From NCBI GenBank assembly GCA_914767715.1, contig OU612066.1:29054283-29114282 (forward strand): DNA of 60,000 nt, in the 5' to 3' direction. Origin of the DNA: Membranipora membranacea. Lineage: Eukaryota; Bryozoa; Gymnolaemata; Cheilostomatida; Membraniporidae. The notes under the pieces are model-generated. The model had not been told where the DNA came from. It saw only the letters and a list, made by a program, of their open reading frames with translations, and did no database searches. The number at the start of each line of letters is the position of its first letter. Position 1 is the first letter of the stretch. Positions 1 through 11,100 of the stretch are shown piece after piece. Position numbers and translations under genes: made by a program.

Positions 1-1430
1 TGCAGCTGTGTTTGAATCAAGAGTGATAAAAGAAACATCAATCACTTTTTACCACAGTGAATATTCATATCAATATGGCTGAGGATGGAATTATATCAGA
101 GACTATATCAGAGACTATATCTATAGTCTCTGATTATATTTTAGTTAAAGCCATAGACTTAATATATTAAGCTCTAAAATAAGGCTTCAAAACAACTTCA
201 AACATTCCGAATAAGGTTACAAAAGATAAATGATTGACTGCTTATGTTATGATTTGACCTTTGTCTGAGCGCATTGCAGTTGTGATCAGTTCAATAATTT
301 CCCCCCTGGGACTGCCGGACCTGTACTATAACCAGATACGATGTATATCTATTATAGACTCTGCTCTTACCATAACACTAGATTTGTGAGAGTATAAGGA
401 CACAGCAAGACTGCACTAATGTTCTTGTGGTTGCAGCGTGTTGGCAGAGAAGAAATCTGCATACCTAACTGGGATCAACACTTGTGCAGTCATACAATTG
501 TAGTGATGTCATCGTTGCGGGCAAAAACGGGTGGGGCTTATGTACGCTTTCCCGCTGGCAAACAGCCAAAGATCATCAAAGGATTAGTCAATAAGGGCAA
601 TGCCATTAATCAACACCCAAAAATCCTGGGATCCTGGTTCTATCATCTATGACGTCATAAGGATCGTCCTGAGCAAGGCCTGATTAAAAGTACAACAGCA
701 ATGGCACTCAGACCCAGACACACATACTGAGTCAGCGTACTGAGATTTTCCTAATTGTGAGTCAGTAGCGAATGTCTGTCACTCCCTGAGACTGAGAGAT
801 GCCGCTTGTTTCCTGTTGCTAATTATACTAATGTGATGATGCTTCCATGAGAACAGGAAGTTACCAGTCTGCATCCTCGCATAAATTAATTAGTGACTGG
901 GATTGGTGGTTGTAGTACTGTTCCCACTAGGTGTAGATGTTGTAATCCTAACATACCAAAATTCGGTATGTGGTGGTACCACAAAAAATGCCTCTCATGA
1001 TTCAAAGTATATTAATAATTATATCTTAGAATCTTTTTCATTTTAATGCTCTTAGCAAGATGACCAAAAACTGTCTAAATATTTTGTACAATACAATTTC
1101 CATAGAGCATATTTTTGAGGGTTGAAAAATGAAACCTCAAAGGTTGACATAACTTTACTTACAAACAACAGCCATTGATATAACTCTCATGGCCAGGAGA
1201 AAACGACGCAACCGAAAAAGATCACTTCAGTCGGTAGGTTATAAGAAAACCTTTGAAGTTTGAGACGAAGATTGATGGTGAACATGCTGCAGTTACACTT
1301 TCGTTGACACAAAAAGTAAAAAGTAAAATAATCACAATCGCATAGATGTATCGGTAGTTTGTCAGGACTAATGCGGAGCAAGGACTGTCACGTTTTCACC
1401 GCCTGGACAGATAACTTCGACCTCAGCTGG
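1..1430. other. Gene-free left flank
   Basis: I see no convincing coding exon here on either strand; the short open frames have no splice support or family resemblance. A small hairpin (94-134, arms ATCAGAGACTATA) and a related palindrome near 150-175 belong to a family of short AT-rich palindromes also seen near 12465 and 18475. Confidence 0.5.
94..134. repeat. Short hairpin repeat (AGAGACTATA family)
   Basis: ATCAGAGACTATAT occurs twice in tandem and is followed by its reverse complement, giving a perfect 13-bp-stem hairpin. A related sequence with the same AGAC/GTCT ends lies at about 12457-12492, so this is probably a small dispersed palindromic repeat. Confidence 0.6.
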
Positions 1431-1442
1431 GCGGAGCTATCC

Positions 1443-1586
1443 GGGAATTTCCCAGAACATTGCTATATAATAGCCTTAAGTCCACGAAAACGATTAGACA
1501 ATCATTAATTAGAACCATGGCCCGCAGAAAGTTCTGGGTATCTAAAGAAGACAATTTGAAGTTCTATGACTTCATGCATGACGTCA
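1443..1586 (+). promoter_or_regulatory. Candidate promoter with kB, STAT-like, TATA and CRE-like sites
   Basis: Seen directly: GGGAATTTCCC at 1443-1453 is a palindromic NF-kB-type site. It overlaps TTCCCAGAA at 1449-1457, which fits the STAT form TTCNNNGAA. TATATAA follows at 1464-1470, and a perfect CRE-type TGACGTCA sits at 1579-1586. The spacing suits a TATA promoter reading right toward the zinc-finger gene, whose coding exon begins after an acceptor at 2458. Use as a promoter is inferred from motifs only. Confidence 0.4.
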
Positions 1587-1621
1587 TGTTTTTTGCGCGT
1601 AAGAAAGACTTTTTCAAATAA
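1517..1621 (+). CDS. Short ORF in the putative leader, possible uORF
   Basis: A 34-codon ORF starts about 47 bp after the TATA-like box in a good context (ACCATGG). A donor-like GTAAG lies at 1599 inside it. If that donor were spliced to the acceptor at 2458, the frame would end in TGA at 2461-2463, two bases before the zinc-finger ATG at 2466, which is a typical upstream-ORF arrangement. The peptide is Lys/Phe-rich and unrecognised. It may be chance. Confidence 0.25.
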   Translation: MARRKFWVSKEDNLKFYDFMHDVMFFARKKDFFK

Positions 1622-2465
1622 ACAAGACGCTCATTTGAAGAGACCCTACTGAATTATATTGCGCCATTCAAGCAGCAAGATTAGATGTGACCACAATAAT
1701 TTGACCTGACATTTGCCAGCACATTGCCAATTGACATGACAGAAGTTGCCAACATTACTGTTCGGATAATGTGAGCTGAACTTTTGACCGGCACTTATTT
1801 AAATATAGAAACCTATCCAAGCCAGGCCATCGCTCTGATAATGAACCAGTAAGCTATATCACTGTATGTAGGTATATCAGTGCAATCTATCTCCGGCAAG
1901 ATGAAGCTAGGATGAGTCAATGCGGCTGAAGAACTTGCATACCAGCAGAATCTCTGGATGTTCAGCTCATAGGCTTGTATCACCATAGCGTTTCTTATCA
2001 TTGCTCGCTGAGATGAACTTATGACATCAGTTAGTTTATGGATTTATGCCTGCTGGATTTTTTATGCATCACTACCCATTTAATGCGCTCATTCAGTGTT
2101 TTGACATTGACCAGCTTCGACTTGAATAAATGAATGGTGTCGATGAATAAATGAATGGTGTCGATCATCATACGGGATCTATCTAGCTCTCTTTGACATC
2201 CAGACCAAGATAAAGATCTGCAGAACTAAAACACAGGTATGTTTCTGCAATCAATAGCATTCTTAGAGGTTGGCTCAAGTTGAATTCTGAGCAAGCACTG
2301 GCTGTTACAAGTCCTCCAAAAGATGCAAGTCTAGTTATCGTATTATATACGTTTTCTATAATCCTTTTTGTCGCAAAGAAAGCCATCCACTCACGAATGT
2401 GGTGAACTACGCCTATACGTTTTTTTCCGAATCAATCAGTCTTCAATTGATGTTTTAGGTTGATC

Positions 2466-4097
2466 ATGGCTAGCACTAGCAGAATGATGACACACAAGTG
2501 TGTGAAATGTGAGCAGAGGTTTGCCTCCTCAAGGGCTATGTTACAGCACATGAGAAGTAGTCACTCCTCGTTCCTTGCAAGCACAGAACAGAAAGTAGAT
2601 AAGACTCTAGAAGATTCTCTGCAAGAGAAGGCTAGGTGTCAACTTCCCATCTCTGCATCCATCTGTTCCTACTGTAACCTCGACTGCGGCAGTCGTAGAA
2701 AACTAAAACAGCATATTGAAAGCAATCACATAGAAGGTGTGGACCAGGAGATCGATCCTGATCTCAAGAATATACGACTTCAAAATAACTCTTACGATGA
2801 TGAGCCTAAAAAACTGAAGAAGTCAACTGCAATAACTCAAGAGAAAACGGGCAAAGCGGCCAAAACATCTGACACTGACAAACAGAAAACTAAGGGTGCA
2901 GACACTGACAAGGTTAAAACTGGCAAAAATTCTGAACGGATTAAAGCTGCAAAGGACAATAAACAGCAGAGCAAGGTAGACGGTGATGGTGATAAGCCAG
3001 CATCAACATCTGCAAAAGCTGAAAAGCGATACAAATGTTTCTGGTGCTCAACCTCTTTTCGTAAGCGTGGTAAACTCATGGATCATATTGACATGTTCCA
3101 CAGAGACAGTAGAGATCAGTCTGAGATGGAGGCAGAGATGCTCTACACCAATGAGTTCTCTGAGCAAAGTGCAGCCGAATGTGCAGAAACATCTACAGCT
3201 GGTGTGTCTAATACTACTCCCAACACTAATGAAAAGTCCGATGAGCAAATTGCAGAACCAGTAACTGACACGGCAGAAACTATTGCGGAAGATATTACAC
3301 CATCAGAATTAATCTGTGTAGAAGAGATGCCCGAAGAATTACCTGAAGAGATGTCACCTGATAGGCCATCATCAATTTTGTCATGTACATTCCCTCAGGA
3401 CTTTCGTGAATGCAACGAAACTCCGTTCAATAACATTTGTGAGTTTGTCCTATGTGGCACAATTACCGAAGTATCAAAACGCCAGGTTTGTGTGACTAAA
3501 AACGATCCATCCTTGTCAGCTTGTAATCGATTTACTAGTGTCCTGCCAACATGCTTCTTCTTCCGTAAAAAAGAGGATGATCCGTTACCTATTGCGATGG
3601 TGTTGCCAAAGGCAGCTGCAGCAGATACAGCACCGGCCAAGCCGACTCCTTCATATGGAAGGTCAATCTCCTTTCCTGTTAGTGACCAGCTCAGAGCTCC
3701 CCAATACAGTACTCAGATTTCAAACAATGATGCACAGCAGATGCGCTTATCCGCTTTCAAAGTTCCCTCAATATATCCCCAAGATGGTTTCAGCAATGTC
3801 AACCATTTAAATCAGTCTGTGACTTCGTTAAGAATTAGTCAGCAGCCCATGTACCCACTCTTAGGTGGACCTATGCACTTGCTCAGCCCTACGATGCAGT
3901 ACATGTATCCTAGTCCACGTATGCCGATTCCTCTCTCTGCCACTCCACTCAGCAATAGCTTATTGGTGAGTGAAAGAAGCAATGGATTAGTTGACAGTCA
4001 CTTTGGTCGAAGTTTTACCTATGCAGGAAGGAATGACAATGTGAGGTATGAGCCTATCGATTCAGATGCTCCCCTTGATCTCAGTTGCAGGCCTTGA
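2466..4097 (+). CDS. C2H2 zinc-finger protein with C-terminal CtBP-type PLDLS motif
   Basis: A 543-residue protein on one coding exon. I chose the ATG at 2466 (ATCATGG), just after a splice acceptor TTTTAG at 2457-2458, so upstream exons are probably untranslated. Three C2H2 fingers fit C-x2-C-x12-H-x4-H: residues 12-33 (C12, C15, H28, H33), 67-88 (C67, C70, H83, H88) and 191-212 (C191, C194, H207, H212). Between fingers 2 and 3 is a Lys/Asp/Thr-rich linker; residues about 215-310 are Glu-rich; the last 150 residues are rich in Pro, Met and Ser. The protein ends APLDLSCRP, and PxDLS is the known docking motif for the CtBP corepressor. I infer a sequence-specific nuclear repressor. I cannot assign a named orthologue. 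The widely spaced fingers differ from tandem KRAB-type arrays. Confidence 0.85.
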   Translation: MASTSRMMTHKCVKCEQRFASSRAMLQHMRSSHSSFLASTEQKVDKTLEDSLQEKARCQLPISASICSYCNLDCGSRRKLKQHIESNHIEGVDQEIDPDLKNIRLQNNSYDDEPKKLKKSTAITQEKTGKAAKTSDTDKQKTKGADTDKVKTGKNSERIKAAKDNKQQSKVDGDGDKPASTSAKAEKRYKCFWCSTSFRKRGKLMDHIDMFHRDSRDQSEMEAEMLYTNEFSEQSAAECAETSTAGVSNTTPNTNEKSDEQIAEPVTDTAETIAEDITPSELICVEEMPEELPEEMSPDRPSSILSCTFPQDFRECNETPFNNICEFVLCGTITEVSKRQVCVTKNDPSLSACNRFTSVLPTCFFFRKKEDDPLPIAMVLPKAAAADTAPAKPTPSYGRSISFPVSDQLRAPQYSTQISNNDAQQMRLSAFKVPSIYPQDGFSNVNHLNQSVTSLRISQQPMYPLLGGPMHLLSPTMQYMYPSPRMPIPLSATPLSNSLLVSERSNGLVDSHFGRSFTYAGRNDNVRYEPIDSDAPLDLSCRP

Positions 4098-4276
4098 TTG
4101 AGCTTCCTACTTTCATATTACTTGTTATTTTATTATGCAATATTTTTGCTTGCATCTCTATGTTTTATCTTGCACTCAGAGGATGTACAATATTGTGCCA
4201 TAATTCTTGTTTAGAGTTTTTGTCCTGCCTAAAAAGTCGATCACTTGAATCATTGTTAATAGACTATTGTCATAAA

Positions 4277-4282
4277 AATAAA
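4277..4282 (+). terminator. Candidate poly(A) signal of the zinc-finger gene
   Basis: AATAAA lies 180 bases after the stop codon of the zinc-finger gene, in AT-rich DNA. It is the nearest canonical hexamer and a plausible 3' end. Confidence 0.4.
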
Positions 4283-5139
4283 AAGGGAATTCACTTGTAC
4301 TATGTACTGTCATTAATGATCGGAATTTGCATCTTGATAGACCCTCGTAAACATGTATTAAGATGAACTCGGTAATTTGATTGTACCCTAACCTGACCAG
4401 GATAATGAACTCAGAAAAAACATGTGTGCGGCCATAGACTAGTTATGTTATGAGGTCACGGCCACTGTTTGCCTAATTGATAACATACAGCTTATTTGGA
4501 TGTATGATAGGACATAATTGTTATCAACAACAAAGCGATAAGCTTTGCATGCGTTGAGATAAGGCCTAGGCTTTCTCAGTTCATAGCACTGGGCTTAGTT
4601 GCTTGGCCACTGACATCATTTATACATAGACGGCCTTGTTTGTTAGAGTTTTGTATTTTGCAAAGCAGGTCACGGGTTCAACAGACAAAGGTTATAAATA
4701 ATAAAATTTATACAAAAAATAACTGGACACATCTAACGGCAGCTAGAAAGAACGAAATAATCATAGAACCAGACATTGATAAATCAATAAACATGAATTT
4801 TGGCAACACATTTCCAGCCAATTAATCACTTCTTGGAATTGGTAGCACCAGAAGATTGATAGCCTATCCCCAAGAGGTCATCAGGGCATCGAGAGCCATT
4901 AATAACACTCAGAAAGGAAAAAAAAGGGGCAACATCAGAATATTAATAAGCTTTTTTTGCTGATACCAGTATTTTATTCTGAACTGGCTCACGGGATGGA
5001 CCACACACATGGCTGTGTAGCCTACATATTGAGCTCGATCAGGTGAAGCATGTCTTGTGTGGTTAACTTTGTGGCATTGATAGTTTCTATAATCTAGCCT
5101 CTCATAATCACCTGCTGCAAAAAATATCCACCCACATTT
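4283..5139. other. Gene-free gap between convergent genes
   Basis: This gap lies between the end of the zinc-finger gene (+) and the stop codon of the LRR/ADP-ribosylglycohydrolase gene (-). It should hold the 3' untranslated region of the latter. I see no coding exon or clear repeat. Confidence 0.5.
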
Positions 5140-8100
5140 TCACGGTATTGCCATCAGATCAAGGAGGTGGTTTATCTTTGAGTTTAGCCAGACAGTTTGT
5201 TTTGGTGGGAGTTGAGTAACCCAATCCCTGGGCAGAGAGGAGTAGCCTGATAATGCCCCATGCAATGCACCTGTGATGGTGGTCGTGACTTTGCAATCTT
5301 GCCCGCGCATCAAAGTTTTCAGCATAACTGACCTGAAAATATAATATTTCTTATGTTATCTGAAGGGATAGTTATTGCCACCCCTGTTAGCAAATAACAA
5401 AACTAGCTGGCATACTGTCCAGCGGTATATGCTAATCCACCCTGAACATGATTGATGGGATATTTATTTATGAAAATAATTGGTTGAATGCGTAGGAAGA
5501 TAATGGAACAGCAAAGCCATATCGGAACTGTAGTCTGGAAAGATCTGATCAAATTGTGCAGGTGAAAACGAAAATTCTCTCGGCTGGTTGCTGAATGCCA
5601 TTTTCCTGATTCTACCGATCAGTGAAATTATAAAGAGCTGAGGTTATGATTCATGCGAGCCTTGCCACAACTCGGTCGTTGCCTGATGATAAAAATATAA
5701 ATCTTCCTCGGTAGCAAATCAAACCTAGACAAACGTTAAAAATTGTTTAAGATGGTGGATTAGTGGTTCCCATTAGGGCAACTCTCCGGTACTATTGCCT
5801 AAGCAAGAAAAACATTGGCTTAGGGATCCACTCTACTGTTAGATTAAAAATGAGATAATACACGATCATCAGTTCCACATAACATCCTCGCCACAACGCA
5901 ACGAAAAATGATATGGAACCACGATAGCTGTATGACCCTGCATGTAATAATTCTGAAATGGTGCGAAGAGGACTCGGCACTGGGGTCAGATGAGATAGAG
6001 CGGGAAAATTTTATTTATCAGCCTTTGATGGCTAAAGAATCTTGGATGACCGATTCACACAGTATACAAAAAAATGTTATTGTGTTAGCTAGAGGAGTTT
6101 GACATGAACAGAAGGGGTTTGATATGGACAAGGCTGAAGGTGTAGATGGGGAGGGGTTGGGTAGGTACTACAAAATTCCAGTTTCCTTTTAAAAACAAGA
6201 TCATAGATATATAAAGTGTAATACATTATCAACATGACGTCATTTTGTCTGTGACTAGAGTGGATGGTCCTGGATTTATGCAGTTATAACAGGCTAATCT
6301 GGAAGTAATAGTGACACAAATATCCATCTTTGATCAAAACACCAACTTCCAAGCAGGAAGTAGCCCCTTTAGGCACATGTTATTTACTGATTAGTAGTGA
6401 TTGTAGATCTCCACCATTTAATGCACTCCTAATCAGATAATCATCCAGTTCCAGCTCATGTGGTTAAACAAGATAATCAAGATCCACACACACCCAGATT
6501 TAATGGATTTAGTGACTGTAGACCAGCAAAGGCTTATACGATTTTGACTTCATCAAAGTGTATATATTTTTACGTTGCGACCACACTAAGGCAATACCTT
6601 TTGGATGATTCACACTTTCGCGGGCACATATTTTGAATTTGAAAATTATTAACATCCTCGGCCCTGGATGCAATGCATAATAAAAAAATCTGATATCTAG
6701 CTTCGACCTTGGCCATGACTTATCCCATGTGAGCGAGTAGTGAGGACGCAGGCGGTGAGCGTGTGTTTGGGTATGACATCAAAGAGTGAAGGATTCATTG
6801 AGATACTTTGCCAGAAAATGTCGGTAGAAAATGATAAAATTAATAGTTAATATTTTTAGTTTATGTACAATTGTTTGTTGTGAGATATTTGTTTTTAAAT
6901 AAGGTAACATAACTTATGTACCATTCCTCACACAAGATCCAAAAAGGTATCAAAATATTATCTGATGGGATATAGAGCCTCTCCACAATGCTCAATGCTC
7001 AATTTTTCCTACCTGAAATCTTTGAGCCATGTGAGGGTCTGCAGTGCTTGACACAAAGATTTAGCGCTGTTATTCCTTCTCGATCTCAATTCGCTGCAAA
7101 TGTAATAAAAACAGAAATAAAATCATCCCACTTTAGCTGCGATTGAAAACTCATTACATCCCTACGTGTTTGTGATTTTGTTAAAGAAAATACTACTTAT
7201 ATTACATGTTACATGTGGTTAGTGATAATTTCCCATTCCTTTGAAAGTTCCCGGGGATCATTATAGAACATTGCCACATGCAGGTTATAAAACTCGGTCA
7301 TGGCAGGATTTCTCATGTCGTCAGTGGGTAGTTTGTGGTGCTCTGCTAGTAGACTGTCATACATACACCCCGCACATGACATTACCAAGCCAGAGTTAAA
7401 AGAATCATCACAGTATATTGCATCCTAGTTGTCTCGTTTTGGACCGCTCAAGCTCATGACAATATTTTACTACTTGACGAATGTATTTTGATGTAGATAG
7501 AACTTGGCATTTTCTAGTTGACAATTTATTGAAAGGGACACATCAAATGCACAGAGCTGAATTGACACCTGTTATTCCGATAATTATGATGAATTATTAC
7601 TTTTTTCAGGCCACTCTTTTGTTACAATGCATCGGGAAGCAAAAAATGAAGCCTGGGTGGGCGAGAAAGCTTCCCTCAAATGTCTGATCATCATATATAA
7701 TTATGATGGCATCTTGATTTTGACACTCATTAAATCTTCTATGAGAGTGGGAAAAAAGAATAATCAGTTACCAAATTGCGCATTGTCCTTTATTACTATC
7801 ATCCTACTATTCATACATACACTTCTAGGGTGAAATTTGAATTTGATTTGAATTTAAAAAAAATTAAATTAACAGCTACACGTGTTGTTCAACAGTCATG
7901 TAACAACACGCTCTCGTATCAATCTCTTATCAATCACTGGTCATTTCTTGTGATTGATTTGAACTTGGACCACCCAATCAAAAATAGCCTCATCTGCATA
8001 AATCTCTAGTTCAAAACAACACAACTGGATTCAAAAGAGTCGACATATAGGACGCTAAATATAGTCCATCCAGCCTCACCAGTTTGGTTGGCATTATAAA

Positions 8101-11100
8101 AAATATAAAATTATTCATCCGCCATGATTCTCAGATCAAACATTTGTAGCAATAGATAAATAAGCCAGAAGAAGCCAGGGTCTAATGCAATCAAAAATTG
8201 GATGTTTTATCAGCCAACCAGCCAGATATTCACTACAGGAAGTCGTTTTCTCGACTCCAGTTCAGCTCATTCCGTCACAGCGACCCTGTTTATCACAGCC
8301 TCTATGATTTAGGGTTATTGGAGCTTATCATTTGGACACCTGGGAGTAGCTATATGACATTGTAAAACATCTTCCTCCCAATCTAGGGTATCAGGTAGCG
8401 AGTGCTGGTACTGGTAGGAATATTTGCCAGAAGTGAATCTGTTTTTGAAGTGTCCTCCATATACTTATTATATACTCAGTATATCAAGTCTACGGTGACC
8501 TCATTTTCTCAGGAGACTTTATTTCCCTGGGTGACCTTGTGTTCTTACCACTGTCAGTTAACTTCGAAGACAGAAAGTAAAAATAAGACTTGATCGAACT
8601 GTTAGAAGGCGCCTTATGGTGGTGCGGTTAGGTATATTTATAACTAAAACGATCACCTACCTGCTTACGTTGAGTTTCAAAAGTTCTGAGAATTCTGCCT
8701 CTTCTTTGCTGGTGATCAGATACTTTTTAGCCAGAGTAAAAGACTGAGAGATGAGCATCACCGGATCTGTACCATCTAAATCTCCCTGAAAGTAAATAAT
8801 ACACAATATATAAAATATATATAATATTATTTACTACTCCTAAGCATTCCCGTCCCACTGGGGTTTGACTGCTACGGAAAGCTCAACAACTAAAAAAAAA
8901 CTCTACAAAGGGGAAATAAATCTTAATTTAGCAGGAAGGTGATTCAGAAACCGGAGCACCAAAAATAAATTACTTACAAGTCAAGGTACGATTACACCAA
9001 CTCAGAAAGTGTCCTAGCAGACAATTTAGTTCGAGGTTATTTCAACTTAAATAACAGTCAGTTAATAACTGGATACAATTCTCTGAAATCAAATTAAAGT
9101 AGTGTAAATAAATAATGCTGCAACCAAACTTTGCCAGAAATGTCAACATTTTTACTGCAATCCAGCATTTTATGTCTAAGGTTGACAACAATGTCGTGTG
9201 TTTTGACAGTTTTTTTGTTGATCACCGATTTAAATTTGTTGCAGAGCTGTGTCATCTGGGGGTTAAAACTAATATGGAGGGAGTTTCAGACATTTTTATG
9301 ATGACATTATAATGAAATATTATTCCAAAATGTCAGAATGCAAACATCCTAATTCAAGAACAAGTTATACATCAGTGAAATTTATTCCTAGAACTCTCAA
9401 GTACTGGCCTGGTTAGAACGGCGAGTTTCAGGATATTTTTGTTGCATAGGTGTGTCGAAAATCACGAAAACTTGCGGCAGGAATTACAAAAAAAGAGAGG
9501 TTCTAACCAGGATGCACACATGATATTGGGAGCTGGACCTACGAAGCGGATATGCTGCAGTATCAACAGTTGACCCTAACTTTAATTTACATTTACATAA
9601 CACACTTATGTAGATATGCTAAATATTACATCAACCTGGGAAATACTAACATGATGATAGAGAACTACCAATTAGATATTCTTTGGGGTAGGAGTTTGGA
9701 CACAGTATGTATTTTAATATCCTTGTTTTTTCGATTGCCTTGGCTCTTTTAACTAATGATGTCATTTCGAATATCAGCGTTGAATTTGACGATATCTTTT
9801 ATTTCTTTGCATTAAAAGCTAAGGAGTGTTTCTATTTTTTAGTGTTGAGAAGGTTAAGAGTTTGAAAGACAACCAGCCAGCCTCCCTCAAACATTCTGTC
9901 ATTTGGAGATGGAACAAAAAGGCGGTTTAATTGGGTGCCAGTTTCACTTCTTTGGTTTTAAAACAGGGCACTGAGCTGGCTATTGCTTCTCTACCCTGAT
10001 GATTTTTATTGAAAAAAAACAATTTCCATTTTCAGGCGGAATGCCGCATCAAACAACACAAAAAGTTTTAATTGTCATTTTTCAAGGATCCGTCATTTAC
10101 TTATTAGGTTGACAGCACAAAAAATCAGGCAATAATCGAAATGGGATGGAGCAGGAACTGAATGCAATTAATGTGTTCACTCTGTTAGGAAAGCGAAGCC
10201 CTGTTGTTCGGTTAATGACCGCTTGGGTATCCTCCTCATCTATCATTGCTCCTACTCAGAATTGTATCCTCGAAATCCTATGTCCGGGTTCGTGCTTGGT
10301 CTTTTTGGAGTGAAAACATGAATTTACATAACCTAAACGACCAGAATTTTGACTCAAATCAGGCAACGGGTGGCTGGTTAGAGAAGGTTATGTGTACGGC
10401 AGTAATTTTCTCCAGAGGCGGTTCTTCTCAAGAGAGACAGATTATTTGGCAATGCTATATTACTTGACATAAGCAGGTACATTTTTGGCCTCTGAATGTT
10501 CATTTTCATGTCTTATTACACTTTTTCTAGTTTTTTGTGCCCAGAGATGAGAACTTTGCAAGGTTCATCGTCTGGTTTTTATTAGTATAGGCCAAGGTTG
10601 GGGAAAATAATTCTGGCATGGCGACCTAAGCCGCTAATTTCCTCACAGCTAATGTGATTACATGCGGGGGTTGTCATCAGGTTCCCCTATGATTGGAGAG
10701 GTTTAAGCTATATGGTACATGGGAGGATCACTCAAAATTCAACTGGAATATTTTGGTTTGGATGCCGTCAGCGCCGTTTTTTTCAGACCAGGATGGGGGA
10801 GCGAAGGCTATCAAGACTGAAGGCTTCCTGTAGCTGTACCAAATAAGGCTTTATGACATGTCGAATGTCGTATAATATTTAACTGATGCCGATTCTCAGC
10901 AGCTGGTGGTTATAAAAACTGTTTCGTTACTTTTATTTCACACATTTTCTCGACTTCTATAATCATTTCGAGATATGCCTAGAAATATCCCATGTGCTAT
11001 ATTGATACTTGACTAAAAAGTCATTTTTAATAGACTGAAGGCAAGACAAGCAGAATAAAACAATTGATAACGCAATCAAAAATATCAATTGTGTGCGGTC

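Noticed and set aside
419-652. 77-codon plus frame
   Set aside because: No splice support, no family resemblance and composition like the surrounding non-coding DNA.
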